A stretch of DNA of 64,000 nt, from NCBI RefSeq assembly GCF_026210795.1, contig NC_089429.1, positions 6,667,001 through 6,731,000 of the forward strand. Direction: 5' to 3'. Source of the DNA: Rhizophagus irregularis. Taxonomy: Eukaryota; Glomeromycota; Glomeromycetes; Glomerales; Glomeraceae. Of this stretch, positions 12,380 to 24,164 are shown piece after piece. The notes under the pieces are model-generated. The model saw nothing but the letters and a program-made list of their open reading frames with translations, was not told the origin of the DNA and ran no database searches. The position numbers were made by a program, and so were the translations under genes. Position 1 is the stretch's first letter, and each line of letters opens with the position of its first letter.

Positions 12380-12600
12380 TGATTTTTTTTTATTCAAGAG
12401 TAGAAATCATTGGCAGAGATATATTTATAACTATATGTAATAAAATAAACAAAGGGAACTAATTGTAAATCCACACTAGAACATTCATCCCGACACCAGC
12501 AAATTCCTGATGGCAGGACCTCACCCTTCGAAAAAGAGTACGACTTCCCTGATGAAGCTACGCCACCAAACAAAGTTAAAAGCACTGGGGTGAATTAAGG
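12380..12600 (-). mobile_element. Probable LINE 3' fragment with A-rich tail
   Basis: On the minus strand this fragment contains the words GAAGGGTGAGGTCC and ends in GAATAAAAAAAAA near 12380, as expected for a retroposed 3' end. A related GGGTGAGGTCCCG block occurs in the fragment at 32884-33265. The element family cannot be named from these ends. A 63-codon open frame here starts with TTG and is not a likely gene. Confidence 0.4.
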
Positions 12601-12957
12601 AATAAATAGGGACAAGTCTCTCTTCCCCGAAGGGGCTAAAAGACAACTCTAAAAAAGAAAATTCTAATTAAGATCCGTATTTTGCTTTCGGCACGAGGCC
12701 GCCACTTGTCAATACGTTAATGATGTAGTAAAGTGAAATATATTAGCTACGTGTGTGATAAAAAAAAAATAGGTGACTCTAAAATTATTGCTCAACAATG
12801 ATGATCGCTTTTAATTTTTTTCTTTTTGAGACTATCACGACGTTCAGAGAACGACGTCATGTGTTAGTGATAAACGTTTTGGAAACGAGTAAGATCATGC
12901 GTAAGATTCACGCGTTGTTCTATTTTCTTAAGAGATGTATTGAGGAGTTTTGATTGA

Positions 12958-13895
12958 TTAGTCTCGTTTGAGTCGTCTAACTTCTGTAAACCATCTGTTG
13001 CCACCCGGTATTATGAAGGTACGTTTCGTGCGAGTACCCTGTACGTAAAGGAGACCGTTAGGTAGTGCTTCGATCCGGATGGGTTTTTAACGGATCAATC
13101 CGCGGTTTACTACGGTTTGGCAACGGTTTATTTGAGTTGGAGCTATAAGTTTGGCCAAAATTAATAAAATTTGAAGAAGAATAATTTTTTCAAATCTGAC
13201 AAAAATTATAGTTTGACAAAAATAATAGAAAAATGTTGTGATCCTAACCAATGGATCAATCCGGATCGAAGCACTACCGTTAGGTATAAAAAGTAAAAGG
13301 TCATCTGGTATAGCAAAATCATATCCATGATTAAAAACAGGTGTTGTAGAAGGTGTTTGAAGAGGAACTTAATCATAAGTCGAAACCGAAGTTTGCGACT
13401 CAGTATTTGTGTTAGGAGTAGTAGTTGAAGTTTTCGATGTAGCCGGTCGGCTAAACTAATGAAGTTGTTGGTAAAAGAAATTTGTAATTATCCCTACAAG
13501 AATTTTGATCGGATTTGTGATATCTCAAATGTTTAATCGGTTTGTTAATAACTCGTGATTTTTAAAAAAAAATCTATGCTTTTTGGCGGTAGCCAATTTG
13601 TGTTCCATGTCCATGAGATCTGGATCTTTGATTATAGAGTGAGCGGAACGGAAGATGCGATCACAGCGATAAAAAAAAAAATTAAAATAGGAGTAACTAA
13701 AAAACCGTTTGAAGCGGGCGCGTTCCCTCTTTGCGGTACGAGGTTTGAACTATAATCATGACGAAACTTTTCAATTTTTTTGCAATAAATATATCTTTTG
13801 TCATGGTTGAAGAAGAATTGACGGCCATTGGCTTGATATCTGACTGTATATTTGAGGCGGTTTAAACCTTGATATTGATTGGGATTTTTCAACAA
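12958..13895 (-). pseudogene. Unrecognised gene interrupted by a hAT MITE
   Basis: Minus-strand coding pieces include KYTVRYQANGRQFFFNHDK then YIYCKKIEKFRHDY (about 13870-13760), a middle piece with MEHKLATAKKH, a Thr/Ser-rich linker (STTTPNTNTESQT) and a C-terminal piece. The C-terminal piece reads GYDFAIPDDLLLFIPNG up to 13277, is cut by the 214-bp MITE, and resumes as LLYVQGTRTKRTFIIPGG to a stop at 12960-12958. Collapsing the 8-bp duplication restores the frame through N-G-L-L. The linker has one in-frame TAA, and exon borders upstream are uncertain. No ATG is evident for the first piece, so the 5' end is unknown. No domain family is recognised. Confidence 0.5.
13063..13276. mobile_element. 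hAT-type MITE, TAGTGCTTCGATCCGG family
   Basis: A 214-bp element with perfect terminal inverted repeats of at least 18 bp (TAGTGCTTCGATCCGGAT) and a perfect 8-bp target duplication CCGTTAGG at 13055-13062 and 13277-13284. The interior is noncoding. It shares its terminus with the 910-bp element at 19362-20271. Confidence 0.93.
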
Positions 13896-13899
13896 AGAG

Positions 13900-16480
13900 A
13901 CGTAATACGATCACGTGATATAGCTGATTACGAAATTTTTACGTAAGAAGATCACGTGTTGTACTTCATGATGGCTTCACAGAACAGCAAAAGAAAATTG
14001 TATAGAATTTCGGTCTATTAGATAGTGCAATTTGTACGACAAATTTGCAATCAATGTTTTTCCGAATAAAATTTTGAATAAGAGAAAAAGAAATAAAAGA
14101 AATTAAAAATATTCTTAAAAATATATAATTTATATTTTGAGATGAATAATATCGAAAAAAATATATATTTTTTCTAAAAAAACTATCATTTTTATTTTTT
14201 TTCTTAAATATTTCACGCAAAAAAATACCACTAAATTTTGACAAAATAAAAAAAAATTGAATTTTTTTTCTTTTTTTCTTTTGTGCTTGTTACTTTGTCC
14301 AATTTGTTTATATTGATTAGTGATGATGCAATTGATGCATGTAAAAATGAATATATCAAATCCTGCAACAATCTTTCCTTTTTTAAAAAACTATTGATAA
14401 AATTTTGATAAGTCCTTCCGTACAAATTCCGGATATAATATATGCTATATAAATAAAAATTATTAATCTGTAATACTTTAATTGCATATCTTTTTAAACA
14501 AGTTTTTTTTTTTTTGAGACTCAATTTGGTTTATATTAATTTTCAAATATTATATGCATATTTATTTTTTTTTTACATCGGCCATTCAAAGTTAGTTGAA
14601 AAAAAAAGATAAGGATCATATTACTAATAAAAATCATATTATAGTAGATTGTAAAACAATAAAAAAAAATACTTTACTTTTTTTATACAATTCAAATTTT
14701 TTGTTATCAATCACTTTTTTTAATGGATTCATTACGTGGGAAGATTTTTAATTCTTTTTTTTCTTTTTTCTTTTTAAGAATTCTGTAGATCATGTAACAA
14801 TTGTAACATTACCTTATCTTTATCAAAAATTGGCGTTTGCCGTTCATTCGAGAACGTGTTTACCATAAAAAAAAATAAATAAAATAAAAAAAAAAAATTT
14901 TAAAGTTACTCCTATCGCATTGATCATTTGATGCCATTAAATTACTCACTTGTATTACCGTTATTTATTAAAAATTATTTACGTTCTTTCACATTAAAAA
15001 AACAATTTATTATATTATAAGTGTAAATTTTATACTTATTTTTATATAATTACCGACTTGAAATCAAGTATAGAAATAAAATGAATAAAATATTTATAAA
15101 AAAAAAGACAATTATTAAAGAATTCTATTGAATATTAAAGAATATTTGATTTTTTTTTCAAAAAAAAAAAAAAAAAATTTCTTTTGTTCTTTTTCGATTT
15201 CCTTTTACAGAAATTTTTTGTGTCACGAAACAGGTATCATAGTTATACAATGTTATACAATGAAACATCTAAATGGAATTGATTGGTCACTACTGCGGTG
15301 ATTGAAGTTCATTCCAAAAAAATCCAGCTGATGTTTCCAGATTAGGATAAATTTGTAAAACATCGATTTAACCATATATAACTTTAAATATACCAAAATT
15401 TATCCTATTCATTTGTTATTATGTATTATTTCAATCACCTCATGTTATTTAATGCAATCTTCAGCCACAAAAACGTAAATAAAAAATTTAAATAAATAAA
15501 CAGGATATTTTTTTTTATACCCACCCATGATTAAGTAAATAAACCTTAAGCGTCCCTATTAAAAAGGAAAATGCGTACCTAATTGGTTTATTTTATGAAA
15601 GACAATTTATTACTTTTTATTAATAAAACAAATATTTATTCAAAATTAGAAATATTGATAACTCCGCGAACTTTAATCTTGACCTGCTGATAAATTGTCG
15701 TGATACATTAATTGCAGTTTAAAGTTTAAACCATTGTCGGTTCTAACTTCGAAGAATAAAGTGAAGAACAATAGGTTTCATTTTTGTCCTATCTTGATAA
15801 AATAGTTTTCTTTGGTAAGATGTTCATGGAATGTAAAGAAAAAAAAAAATGAAAAAAATGAAAAATCTGCTGATAAATCATCGTAATACAGCTGGATACA
15901 TTACCTGCAATTATTAAAAAAAATTCTCACAAACAAGTTTTTTTGATAATAATGACACTATTTCGCATTCCCTTATCTCTTCTTATCTTTTTTATTAACC
16001 AAATTTATCATTTCATTAGATGTTTACAGGAGAAAAATTGTTTCATATTAATTCATTCAATGATAAAATTGTTAAGTTTATTGTTGTAATCCTATAATAC
16101 TCTATAATAGTGTTATTAAATTCAGATGAAATATTATAAGTATTTATCTATAAAAAAAAAGAATTGAATAAACTGCATGTCAATCAAAAGGTTATTTCAA
16201 CTTTTCTTATAGATAATCTTACCGAATATAAATATTATAGGATGTTGAAATAGTTATAGTAAATAGGCCTTATAAAAAGACTAAGGTATTTTTCCTCAAA
16301 AAATACAAAAATTCAAAAAATCAGAATTATTTTCGCCCTACTTAATTCTATAAATTTTTTAAATCATCATGGAATCTTAGGGCAGTGACATTTATTATGT
16401 AATATCCATTTATTATAAGTTTTAATATAAAATCTTATGTTTCACCATATATATTAAGACCTTTCTTTACTCCCACCCTA
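13900..16480. other. AT-rich stretch rich in homopolymers
   Basis: Long A and T runs and no supported gene. Minus-strand open frames at 13966-14524 are low-complexity Lys/Phe/Ile products of AT composition. A loose pair of similar segments, sharing CTGCTGATAAAT...TACATTA...CTGCAA, lies near 15682 and 15869. Confidence 0.5.
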
Positions 16481-16499
16481 AAATATTACGTAATAATGC

Positions 16500-17180
16500 C
16501 ATTGCCCTTACTATCTCGATTTTGAAGATTCTGAATATCAACAACTTCAACAACTTCAACAATTTCAACAACTTCAACAATTTCAACAACTTCAACTATT
16601 TCAACAACTTCAACAACTTCAATTTCAACTTTCGACATTATCAACAATGTCAACAATTTCAACAATTTCAACGATTTCAATTTCAACTTTCGACATTATC
16701 AACAATGTCAACAATATCAACAACCTCAGCAACCTCAGCAACCTCAACCTCAGCAACCTCATTTGTTACGGACAACCTTTTCTTCGACTCGGTCGTACGA
16801 AATCAATTAAGTAAATTTACAGTATAATTTTCACACTCATGATTTATTTCCAATTGTGTCAATTTAACTTATTTTCTTGTCATTTTTCTTAATACTCCAT
16901 TCATTAATATTATAGCGAAATTATTCTCAAAAAAATGCAAAGAAAGAAAATTAGCAGGTCTAATGTTAATTCTTAAGTACTGCTTCGCTCTCAACATCAG
17001 TTAGAAGGTCAACTTGCATTAAAACGTGATGAACTCAAAGATGAACAACTTTCAAATAAAGCAGCTGTTCAAGAAATTTTTTTCTAATAATGAGATTCAA
17101 CCAGAACTTTCGTTATACAAGAAACGTACAAGACCTATTTCTCCTGCCTCTAAAAGGTAAAGCTCACAATAGGAACGACA
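16500..17180 (+). pseudogene. Glutamine-rich coding relic with a trinucleotide-type minisatellite
   Basis: From 16530 to 16760 the plus strand repeats CAACAATTT/CAACAACTT units. One frame gives DFEDSEYQQLQQLQQFQQLQ, later slipping to SerThr-rich and then to QQPQQPQQPQPQQP frames. Downstream, around 16990-17075, a frame reads LRSQHQLEGQLALKRDELKD then stops, and a shifted frame continues with NEIQPELSLYKKRTRPISPA. This looks like one Gln-rich protein gene broken by frameshifts. Acidic Val/Glu frames on the other strand are complements of the repeat. The family is not recognised. Confidence 0.4.
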
Positions 17181-17349
17181 AATGAAACGGCCGCGTCAAC
17201 TGAAAAATTTGAAAATGCTGTCCGAAGAAGAAAAAAGAACAGTATAAATGCTCTTATGGAAAAAAAATTGATGGCCAAAAATTGGGCCAACCAGTTATTA
17301 ATATTTTTCACATTTATTAAAGATTTACGAGATATAATCTCGTACATTC

Positions 17350-17990
17350 AATTTTTTTACGAATTACTAGTAATTCGATCGTTAACAAGTAAACATTTAA
17401 CATAACAGGGATCTTCTGATAATTAATAAAAAAAATATAAATTACAAATTAAATTATATTATTATCTTTATTAAATTGTTTAATACGTCCATCATGAATG
17501 TTTAGCAGCCACAGTTTAAGTTTATCTCAAATCCTGCCTTTTTTTAAAAAGATTTTTCGTTTTAATAAAAAAAATGAATTTTTTTATTTATTTAATAAAA
17601 TAATTAAAAAAAACGTCGAGAACTTGTATTTACTATATGCTAAGTGCATTTTTAAATAAAAACTTTAGGATGCATACTATCACGTTTATTTAAAAAAATA
17701 ATGCAATTTATTATTAAAAAAGAAATTTTACTATAATGAATATGATCCGAAATAATATAATAAAAAAATACATTAATTTGAATAACTTGTTAAAATAACT
17801 CAGTCGTTACTATATAAAATTCAATTTTTAAATTCATTTTATTTAATTTTTTTCCCAAATATAAAGTAAAAAATAATTTGATCTAGCCACATGGGTTTTT
17901 ATTTTCATCTGATCACGCATCAAGAAATTAAAAATTTTTATCAGTTTACATATTATAACAAATAAATACTATTTGGATAAAATCAATACA
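17350..17990. other. AT-rich intergenic stretch
   Basis: No gene, RNA or element was recognised between the glutamine-rich relic and the LINE insertion. Confidence 0.5.
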
Positions 17991-17998
17991 TTCCTATT

Positions 17999-19279
17999 AA
18001 TTTTTTTATTTATTTTATTTTATTACAATAAAGGCAAGTAAACTGCTGAAACAGATACATAGGCACAGAGGTAAAATTCACATACTAACTACGTACGCAT
18101 ATTCAACTAGTAATACACATCCCATATATAATAAAAGTTAAAAGTTAAGAGGAAGAAGAAAAAAATCTAAAGAAGAAAAAAGTAAAGTAAAATCTAAAGA
18201 AAAATCAAATAAATTTAACCAAGGCACATTATGTAAAAAATTAGAGTTAGAAAATATATCCACATAGTGTCATCCGTATTTTGACGTTAAGCATTGTAAG
18301 GGTTACGATAAAGATAATTGTAACGTTCTCGACGCGTGTTTTTTCGGTCGGAGATGTTTGAATCGGTCGAATCTTGATGCGATTTTTTTGTTGTTTTTGC
18401 GGGCTCGAAATTTCTTGAAAGAGTTTTTGTTAATATTGTTACGTTATTTCCACTCCGAGAATAGTTCACAACGGTATTTCCAAATATCTGTGCATACTAT
18501 ATCATAATGTAAATAATGTACTAAATTATAAACGAAGTTACATAAAAGTTTTTTGAGAAGTTTGTCTGTGCTGATGGCGGCGCGGAAAGTGGCTATCAAG
18601 TCTTTTGGTATTAAGTTCAATAAAAAGGTGGTTAATGTCTTGTTTTCTATAATCGTAGAAATATCTTAATGCATCCAATTAAAAGATTGCAGCGATGAGA
18701 ACTGTCTTCAGGGTGAGAAGGGTCCAGAATAAATCTTTGTGTTTCTGGAAGATTGATATTAAACGTGTGACCGAAGGGCATGACCATAATTGTCTGTTAG
18801 TTTCTATTCATTGTTGCAAAAGAAACATGTTGAAAGAACTTGTAGAAGTCTCGGAAATTCTGGTTGAGAATGTCTAGTGTAGGAAGATATATAACATCCA
18901 GATGTGAGTGTAACCAGTCAATATAATCGGCAATTGTTAATTCTTTGATCAACGTTAAAGATTTGTATGATAGGTGATGTTCAAACGACGATACTAGTTA
19001 ATGAGTTTCTTTAGGGTTTAGCGGATATATATTTCTGTCGATAGTAAATTCCTGATTGAATTCGAGCGTGCTTCCTGGAAACGGCGTGATGTGTTTTTCG
19101 GAATTGAGCGAGTAAAAGGTGTGAATAGTAGCTTGTGAGTCTGTAAATATTTCTATTACTGTACTGTACTATTAGGAGGACAAATTAATAGTATAGAAAA
19201 GATCGCGAACGTATCTGCTTTTGTGGAGCTAGCCCACTGTTGAGAGATCCTTTGTGTGAAAGTGTGATGGTAGGCGATA
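17999..19279 (-). mobile_element. 5'-truncated LINE with RNase H relic
   Basis: On the minus strand the element reads WASSTKADTFAIFSIL (about 19232-19180), then after a small frameshift VIEIFTDSQATIHTFYSLNS (about 19155-19097). This is the RNase H catalytic neighbourhood of LINE polyproteins (Glu and TDSQ). Coding-like text continues (NQEFTIDRNIYPLNPKE; LHSHLDVIYLPTLDILNQNF) with stops. The 3' end at about 18000 is a TTGTAATAAAATAAAATAAATAAAAA-like tail. Flanks ATTCCTATT (17990-17998) and ATTCCTATA (19280-19288) fit a target-site duplication from target-primed reverse transcription. It is dead on arrival and decayed. Confidence 0.8.
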
Positions 19280-19361
19280 ATTCCTATAAATAATTATTAA
19301 TAGTAAAATTTCGTAATTAACTTTAGTTCATCACGTGATATAATTTAGAGCAATTTATTGG

Positions 19362-20271
19362 TAGTGCTTCGATCCGTGCACGGATAAAACCGCGGTATCC
19401 GGATACCCGGAAAAAAAATAGCTATCCGGATACCGCGGTTTTTATCCGGATAAATATCCGGATAGAAAATATCCGGTTTGACCCATTATCCGGATAAAAA
19501 AAATTATAAAAAATTTTTTTTGTCATTTAAATTACTTATTTATTGACATTATTATCTATTAAATTACCATTTATTAAAATCATAATCTATCTTACTAAAA
19601 TTACTAGTAGAACATTCGATGGTCAGTAATAATTCAGGCCATCTATAATGCCAGCCCGAATTTTGCGAAATTGCTTGATATTTGTCAAAAGGCAGCAGTT
19701 TCCGGCCCAGCTAAACAAAATTTGGGATTTTTGTAATTTTGGCCGAAATTATATGTTTGGCCCAAATTACTGTCGATACATGATTTAAAAAAAAAGATTT
19801 TTTCTAATAGATAGGTTGAATTGATTAATTTTAAGTACAAAATAGTATAAATATAATAAAAATAATTAGTTCATGCCTAATCTTCCATTATTTTACGATT
19901 TTACTGTATTTTTTATATTTGTAATAATGTATTTATTGCAAAATTTTAATTTTTTCAAATTTTCAAAAAATTGTCATAATTCAGGCAAAATTCGTAGTGC
20001 CGGCCAAAATTAAAATTTTATTTTATTTAAAATTAATAAAATATCACTAATTTAGTTAAAAATATTAAGTCAAAATTTAATTAAGTTAATGCGACTGATA
20101 TTATTTGTTAAGATCGATCAATGAAAAAAAAATTTTATATATAATCTTATCCGGGTTTCGGTTTCTATCCGGATATATCCGGATTTATATCCGAACCGGA
20201 TAATCCGGATAAAAACCGGATAATTTTTTTAATTTATCCGGATAACGGTTTCTACCCGGATCGAAGCACTA
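19362..20271. mobile_element. hAT-type MITE, ATCCGGAT-iteron family
   Basis: A 910-bp element with 15-bp terminal inverted repeats TAGTGCTTCGATCCG and a perfect 8-bp target duplication TTTATTGG (19354-19361 and 20272-20279). Both ends carry many ATCCGGAT palindromes (about 19380-19490 and 20150-20260). The centre is AT-rich and noncoding. No transposase is encoded, so it depends on a hAT enzyme in trans. Confidence 0.94.
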
Positions 20272-20299
20272 TTTATTGGGTAAACACAAAAAAATTAAA

Positions 20300-20878
20300 A
20301 TTTGAATTTTATATATTGCCTTATTGTAAATAACAAAAAAAAAAATTTTTTTGTTTATTGCAAATAAATTGCTACACAATTTTTATAGTTTTGTAAAACA
20401 TCTATCTACGCCATACTATTCTACTAACTTCTAAACTCTAAAGAGTGTAGAGTTTTCTGAAAAATAAAAGTCAAATAAATAAAAAAAATTCTAACTAAAA
20501 GAATATATATACCAAAAATACACTAACAATATAATCTATTATAACGCAATAAATAGTAAAGCAATATAATATATTATAATATAAAATAGCATAAATACAA
20601 TAAAAATAATAAAATAAAAATAGTTTCATTGGTGATTAGTAATTACTTAAAATAAAATGATCTACCAAAAAAATCATATGAAAAAATTAAAAAAATTATT
20701 GTCAGAAATAATTAAACCACCATCACCTGTACTACCACGTTTAATGTACTGTAATTTATATTGTATTCTTTAAGAAAATTTACCGGTTAATTCCGATTCC
20801 GATGTACATAAATAAATTACAATTTCGTTTTCATTTTCGTTGTTTTCGTTTTTTTTTTTTTTGAATTTTTGAATAAAA
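20300..20878. other. AT-rich upstream region of the F-box gene
   Basis: AT-rich sequence with long A runs. A pyrimidine-rich stretch (about 20823-20862) immediately precedes the F-box start codon and may be its promoter or leader; no specific site can be assigned. Confidence 0.35.
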
Positions 20879-21727
20879 ATGTCCAAACTCGGCAAAGACA
20901 TTCTTTTCTTAATATTTGAAGAATTACAAATTAATTCAAAATCCTTGTTTTCATGTTTAATGGTTAATAGACTTTGGTGTGAAACAGCTGTTCCAATTTT
21001 ATGGAGGGACCCTTGGTCTTATAGCGGTATCGATTATGAAAATAAAAGTTATTTATTTATTATTATTACCAACTATTTTTTTGATGATATTAAAAAATTT
21101 ATAACAGAGGAAAGAATCCAATTGTCCTCGGTTTTATTTAAATCCACCCTGTTTGATTATTTATCCTTTTGCAGAAGTATCAACGCAAATACTATAGATA
21201 GTATAATTTCTATTGGATCAACTTTAACTTATAACCAATTTATTATGCAACAAGAATTTTATTACTTCTTTATGAAAAAATGTCCAAAGTTAAAATATTT
21301 GAATATGAAATCAATTAAGCATCAAATATTTTACTTTCCAGAAGCTAAGACTTGTCTTGAATCACTTCATGAATTAGAATTTGATACATCCATTAATGCT
21401 ACATACTTTTATGGATTATCACGTTTCTGTCAACGTATAACGAAACTCGTCATTATTAATGTGAACACAAAACTTAATCATGGGGTTGTTAAATTAATTG
21501 AAGTTCAGAAGAGCTTAAAGCATTTTGAGTGGAAAGATTGTTTCTATGATGAATATTTTGCGAAAGATGATGATCCATACGAACAAATTCTTCTTGTTCT
21601 GGAAAAGAAAGCAGGAAGTCTCAATTATCTAAGATTATCGTTCCAATATGTGGAAAATTATGAACACACATTATTGTTAGAGATACTTCCAAAATTTTAT
21701 AAACTCACTCAAGATATTAATAATTGA
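20879..21727 (+). CDS. F-box protein, probably truncated
   Basis: The 282-residue frame starts at ATG 20879. Residues 1-48 form an F-box (LGKDILFLIFEEL, SLFSCLMVNRLWCETAVP, ILWRDPW), the Skp1-binding motif of SCF ubiquitin ligases. The rest is a Leu/Ile-rich, probably LRR-like substrate region with conserved patches such as KKCPKLKYLNM. It stops at TQDINN. In a shifted frame the next bases continue as IIDHYLLEQ, then after a TAA as ECNRLKTVSNIIKNVEGVSK, to about 21870. A matching F-box C-terminal region lies at 24486-24903. The present gene therefore lost roughly its last third. A short F-box protein might still be made. Confidence 0.8.
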   Translation: MSKLGKDILFLIFEELQINSKSLFSCLMVNRLWCETAVPILWRDPWSYSGIDYENKSYLFIIITNYFFDDIKKFITEERIQLSSVLFKSTLFDYLSFCRSINANTIDSIISIGSTLTYNQFIMQQEFYYFFMKKCPKLKYLNMKSIKHQIFYFPEAKTCLESLHELEFDTSINATYFYGLSRFCQRITKLVIINVNTKLNHGVVKLIEVQKSLKHFEWKDCFYDEYFAKDDDPYEQILLVLEKKAGSLNYLRLSFQYVENYEHTLLLEILPKFYKLTQDINN

Positions 21728-22960
21728 TCACTATCTTCTAGAACAATAAGAGTGTAATAGATTAAAAACAGTTTCTAATATAATTAAAAATGTGGAGGGC
21801 GTCTCAAAAAAATTTTATTTGAACTTGGTGACGAGAACTTTAATGAACATTGCAGAAACTCGTGATTTGTTACTATGCGGTTAAGTGATCGCCATCAAAT
21901 TACGTCTCCAACACGTGACGACATGATTTCATAACATAACCGTGAAATTATCGATGACACGCTTTTTCGATGTCATTACATATTAAAAGAATGGTCTTGA
22001 ATAGATGATAAATATCATTGAAAATTAGTCGAAGAAATTAATCCAAGATATTTTCCGATGTATTAGATATTATTTAATGATGAATCTACCAATTTCTTAA
22101 GTTTTTTGTTTTTGTTTTTTTTATATTTTTTGAAAACGATTATATATAAATTTCATTGTAAAAAATTATAAAATTGTAAATAAAAAACGCTGTTTTAATA
22201 TTAATAAAAAATAGCTGTTATAAAAAAAAGTCATAATAAAATACAATAGAATTAATTATTGAAGAAAAAAGTGCCGTCATATAATAAAATAATTATATAT
22301 TATACTAAAATGCCTATTGTGAAGATTTTATTATATAATAAGTAATAGTTATTTCAACTGTGGATATGATTTTCATGGCTGCGCCATGAACATCATATTC
22401 CAGTGACTCTCGTATCATATATTTTGACTAATAATGATAGACTTTTTATTCCAATATTGATAAACTTTTTACCCATCTTTTTAAGTAAACACCGCCCGTG
22501 AGAATATCAAGAAAAAAAAATCACAAATTTTAACTAGAAACTGTGGGATAATTAGTAATAGTACTGTATAATTAAGATTAGTAAATATATGAAAATATAT
22601 TATATAGATTAAATAATAATGATGCAGTGAGAATTACTATGAGAATAAGAATGCATACATTACAAAAAAAAATAGTTTCTTAGTGGAAAACGGTGATATT
22701 ATAACAAAAGAAATGTATGAATGTTACGTGTATTAATATTGAGTTGTGTAATTGTAGGAAGGATAAAAGCATCAATGGTGTATACCGACCGATAGGGGAA
22801 GTAATAGAAAGAACTATGTCGATAAGAGGTATTAGCCAATAATTAATAATAATAGATTTGTAATGAAATAATAAAAGTACAAGTGCCGGAGTGGTATAAA
22901 ATGAAATAGTAATTTAGAAGTAATGACCTTATAATAATTTGGCCTATCTATATTTCGGCC
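21728..22960. other. Decayed F-box tail then AT-rich DNA
   Basis: 21728-21870 still encodes F-box-like sequence in a shifted frame (ILFELGDENFNEHC). From about 21880 to 22960 no gene is recognised. This is the first part of the 2.6-kb segment separating the two halves of the F-box gene. Confidence 0.5.
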
Positions 22961-22969
22961 AAAATTAAA

Positions 22970-24110
22970 ACTATTCAACCTAAATTAGTAATGATCTTCC
23001 CCTTTCCCTTCCTTTCACTTCCCTTCGTCCCTTTACTTTCCCTTATTCTTTTCCCTCTTTTTCTTTTCTTCGTCCTTTTTCCTTTCCTTACTTTTTAGGG
23101 CTCCTCAGAATTCGACTATCCAATTCTGATATGTGATACGACTCACGAGATCGATAATCTACAGAAATCTTCTTCGTAGAACTTCTATAGCTCTGAAACT
23201 TGGTAAGTTTCGTGGTTTTCTTTTTGTAAGATACTTCGCTTCGAGTTTGAACTTAAAATTTTTTTTCTTTTTTGTGGGTATTTCCGCTTCAACTTGAATC
23301 TTCTTTTTGCAGGTACTTCTTAAAGTCTTATCCTGGCGGAAAGTACACATTTGCTTTGACTATTTTGATTCTAGTCTAAGACATTCGACCTAGACTCTGG
23401 AATTTGCTTCAGTTCGACTTTTGCTAGGGTTTCTTTTTTTTTTTAGGTCACTTCGTTCCTGAACTTTAGGAATTTTTCATTTTGTGGGTTTCTTTATTTC
23501 GAACTTTTACTTTGGGAGATTCTGACTTCAGATTTTTTTTGAAAGGTTGACTCGACTTTTAATTGACTTTGATTTCAGATTTGCTTTTTTGTAGGTATTT
23601 CAAATTTTCAATTTGATTTCAGCCTGGGATTTTCTCTTTGTAAGTACTTTAAGCTTCAACTTTAACCTCTCGTTTGGATTTTGATTTTCTTTTTGTAGGT
23701 TGATTCAAACTTTGACTTTGACTTCAGCTTTGAATTCAGATTGAGAATTTTTTCTTGTAGACTTATTTCAACTACGGCTTTATTTTAATTTTCTTTTTGT
23801 AGGTTGCTTTGTTTCAACTGCTGATGTTATTTTTGTAAGTTTTTAAAGATGGATTTGGGCTTTATTTTCTTTAGGTGTGGTGAATTTAGCGCTGACTGAC
23901 TTGAATTTTTTTATTTTAGACTTGGACTTTGGATTTTCTTTAGGTGTGGCGAATTTGAAACAATTGAACTTGTTTTTTAGAACAGACTTGAACTTAGTTT
24001 CGACTGGACCATTTTTCGGGAAGTATGAATTTGAGTAATTTTTATTTGAGAAACATTTCATTAATTTTTCTTTCTCTTGATGACATTTTTGCAGGTTCCG
24101 GTCAGATTTC
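22970..24110 (+). repeat. T-rich degenerate array of acceptor/donor-like motifs
   Basis: About 15 loose copies of TTTTCTTTTTGTAGGT(A/T) occur at mostly 40-60 bp spacing. Examples lie near 23225, 23300, 23430, 23588, 23636, 23690, 23750, 23796, 23832, 23868, 23935 and 24085. The spacers repeat the words GACTTTGACTTCAG. The plus strand is very T-rich and A-poor. Each motif has a pyrimidine tract, then TAG or CAG, then directly GT, i.e. a 3' splice site joined to a 5' splice-site-like GTATTT/GTAAGT. A pyrimidine-only block (CCCTTCC...TTTCC) precedes the array at 22990-23090. Open frames on the minus strand (23350-23159, 24061-23843) are Lys-rich repeat translations. Confidence 0.7.
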
Positions 24111-24164
24111 TTCTTTTTGAAATATGAGAAGTATTTTATGATTGTTAGGGTTAATAAGCTTACT

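Noticed and set aside
13966-14524. Two Lys/Phe/Ile-rich minus-strand frames of 92 and 97 codons
   Set aside because: Composition is explained by AT homopolymers and there is no domain; one of them depends on a non-ATG start.
16486-16827. Val/Glu-repeat and Asn/Phe-repeat open frames on opposite strands
   Set aside because: Both are translations of the same CAACAATTT minisatellite. The Gln-rich frame is the likelier original.
22970-24110. Idea that the T-rich array is a CRISPR-like or telomeric repeat
   Set aside because: The units are degenerate with variable spacing, there are no exact repeats with unique spacers, and no telomere motif.
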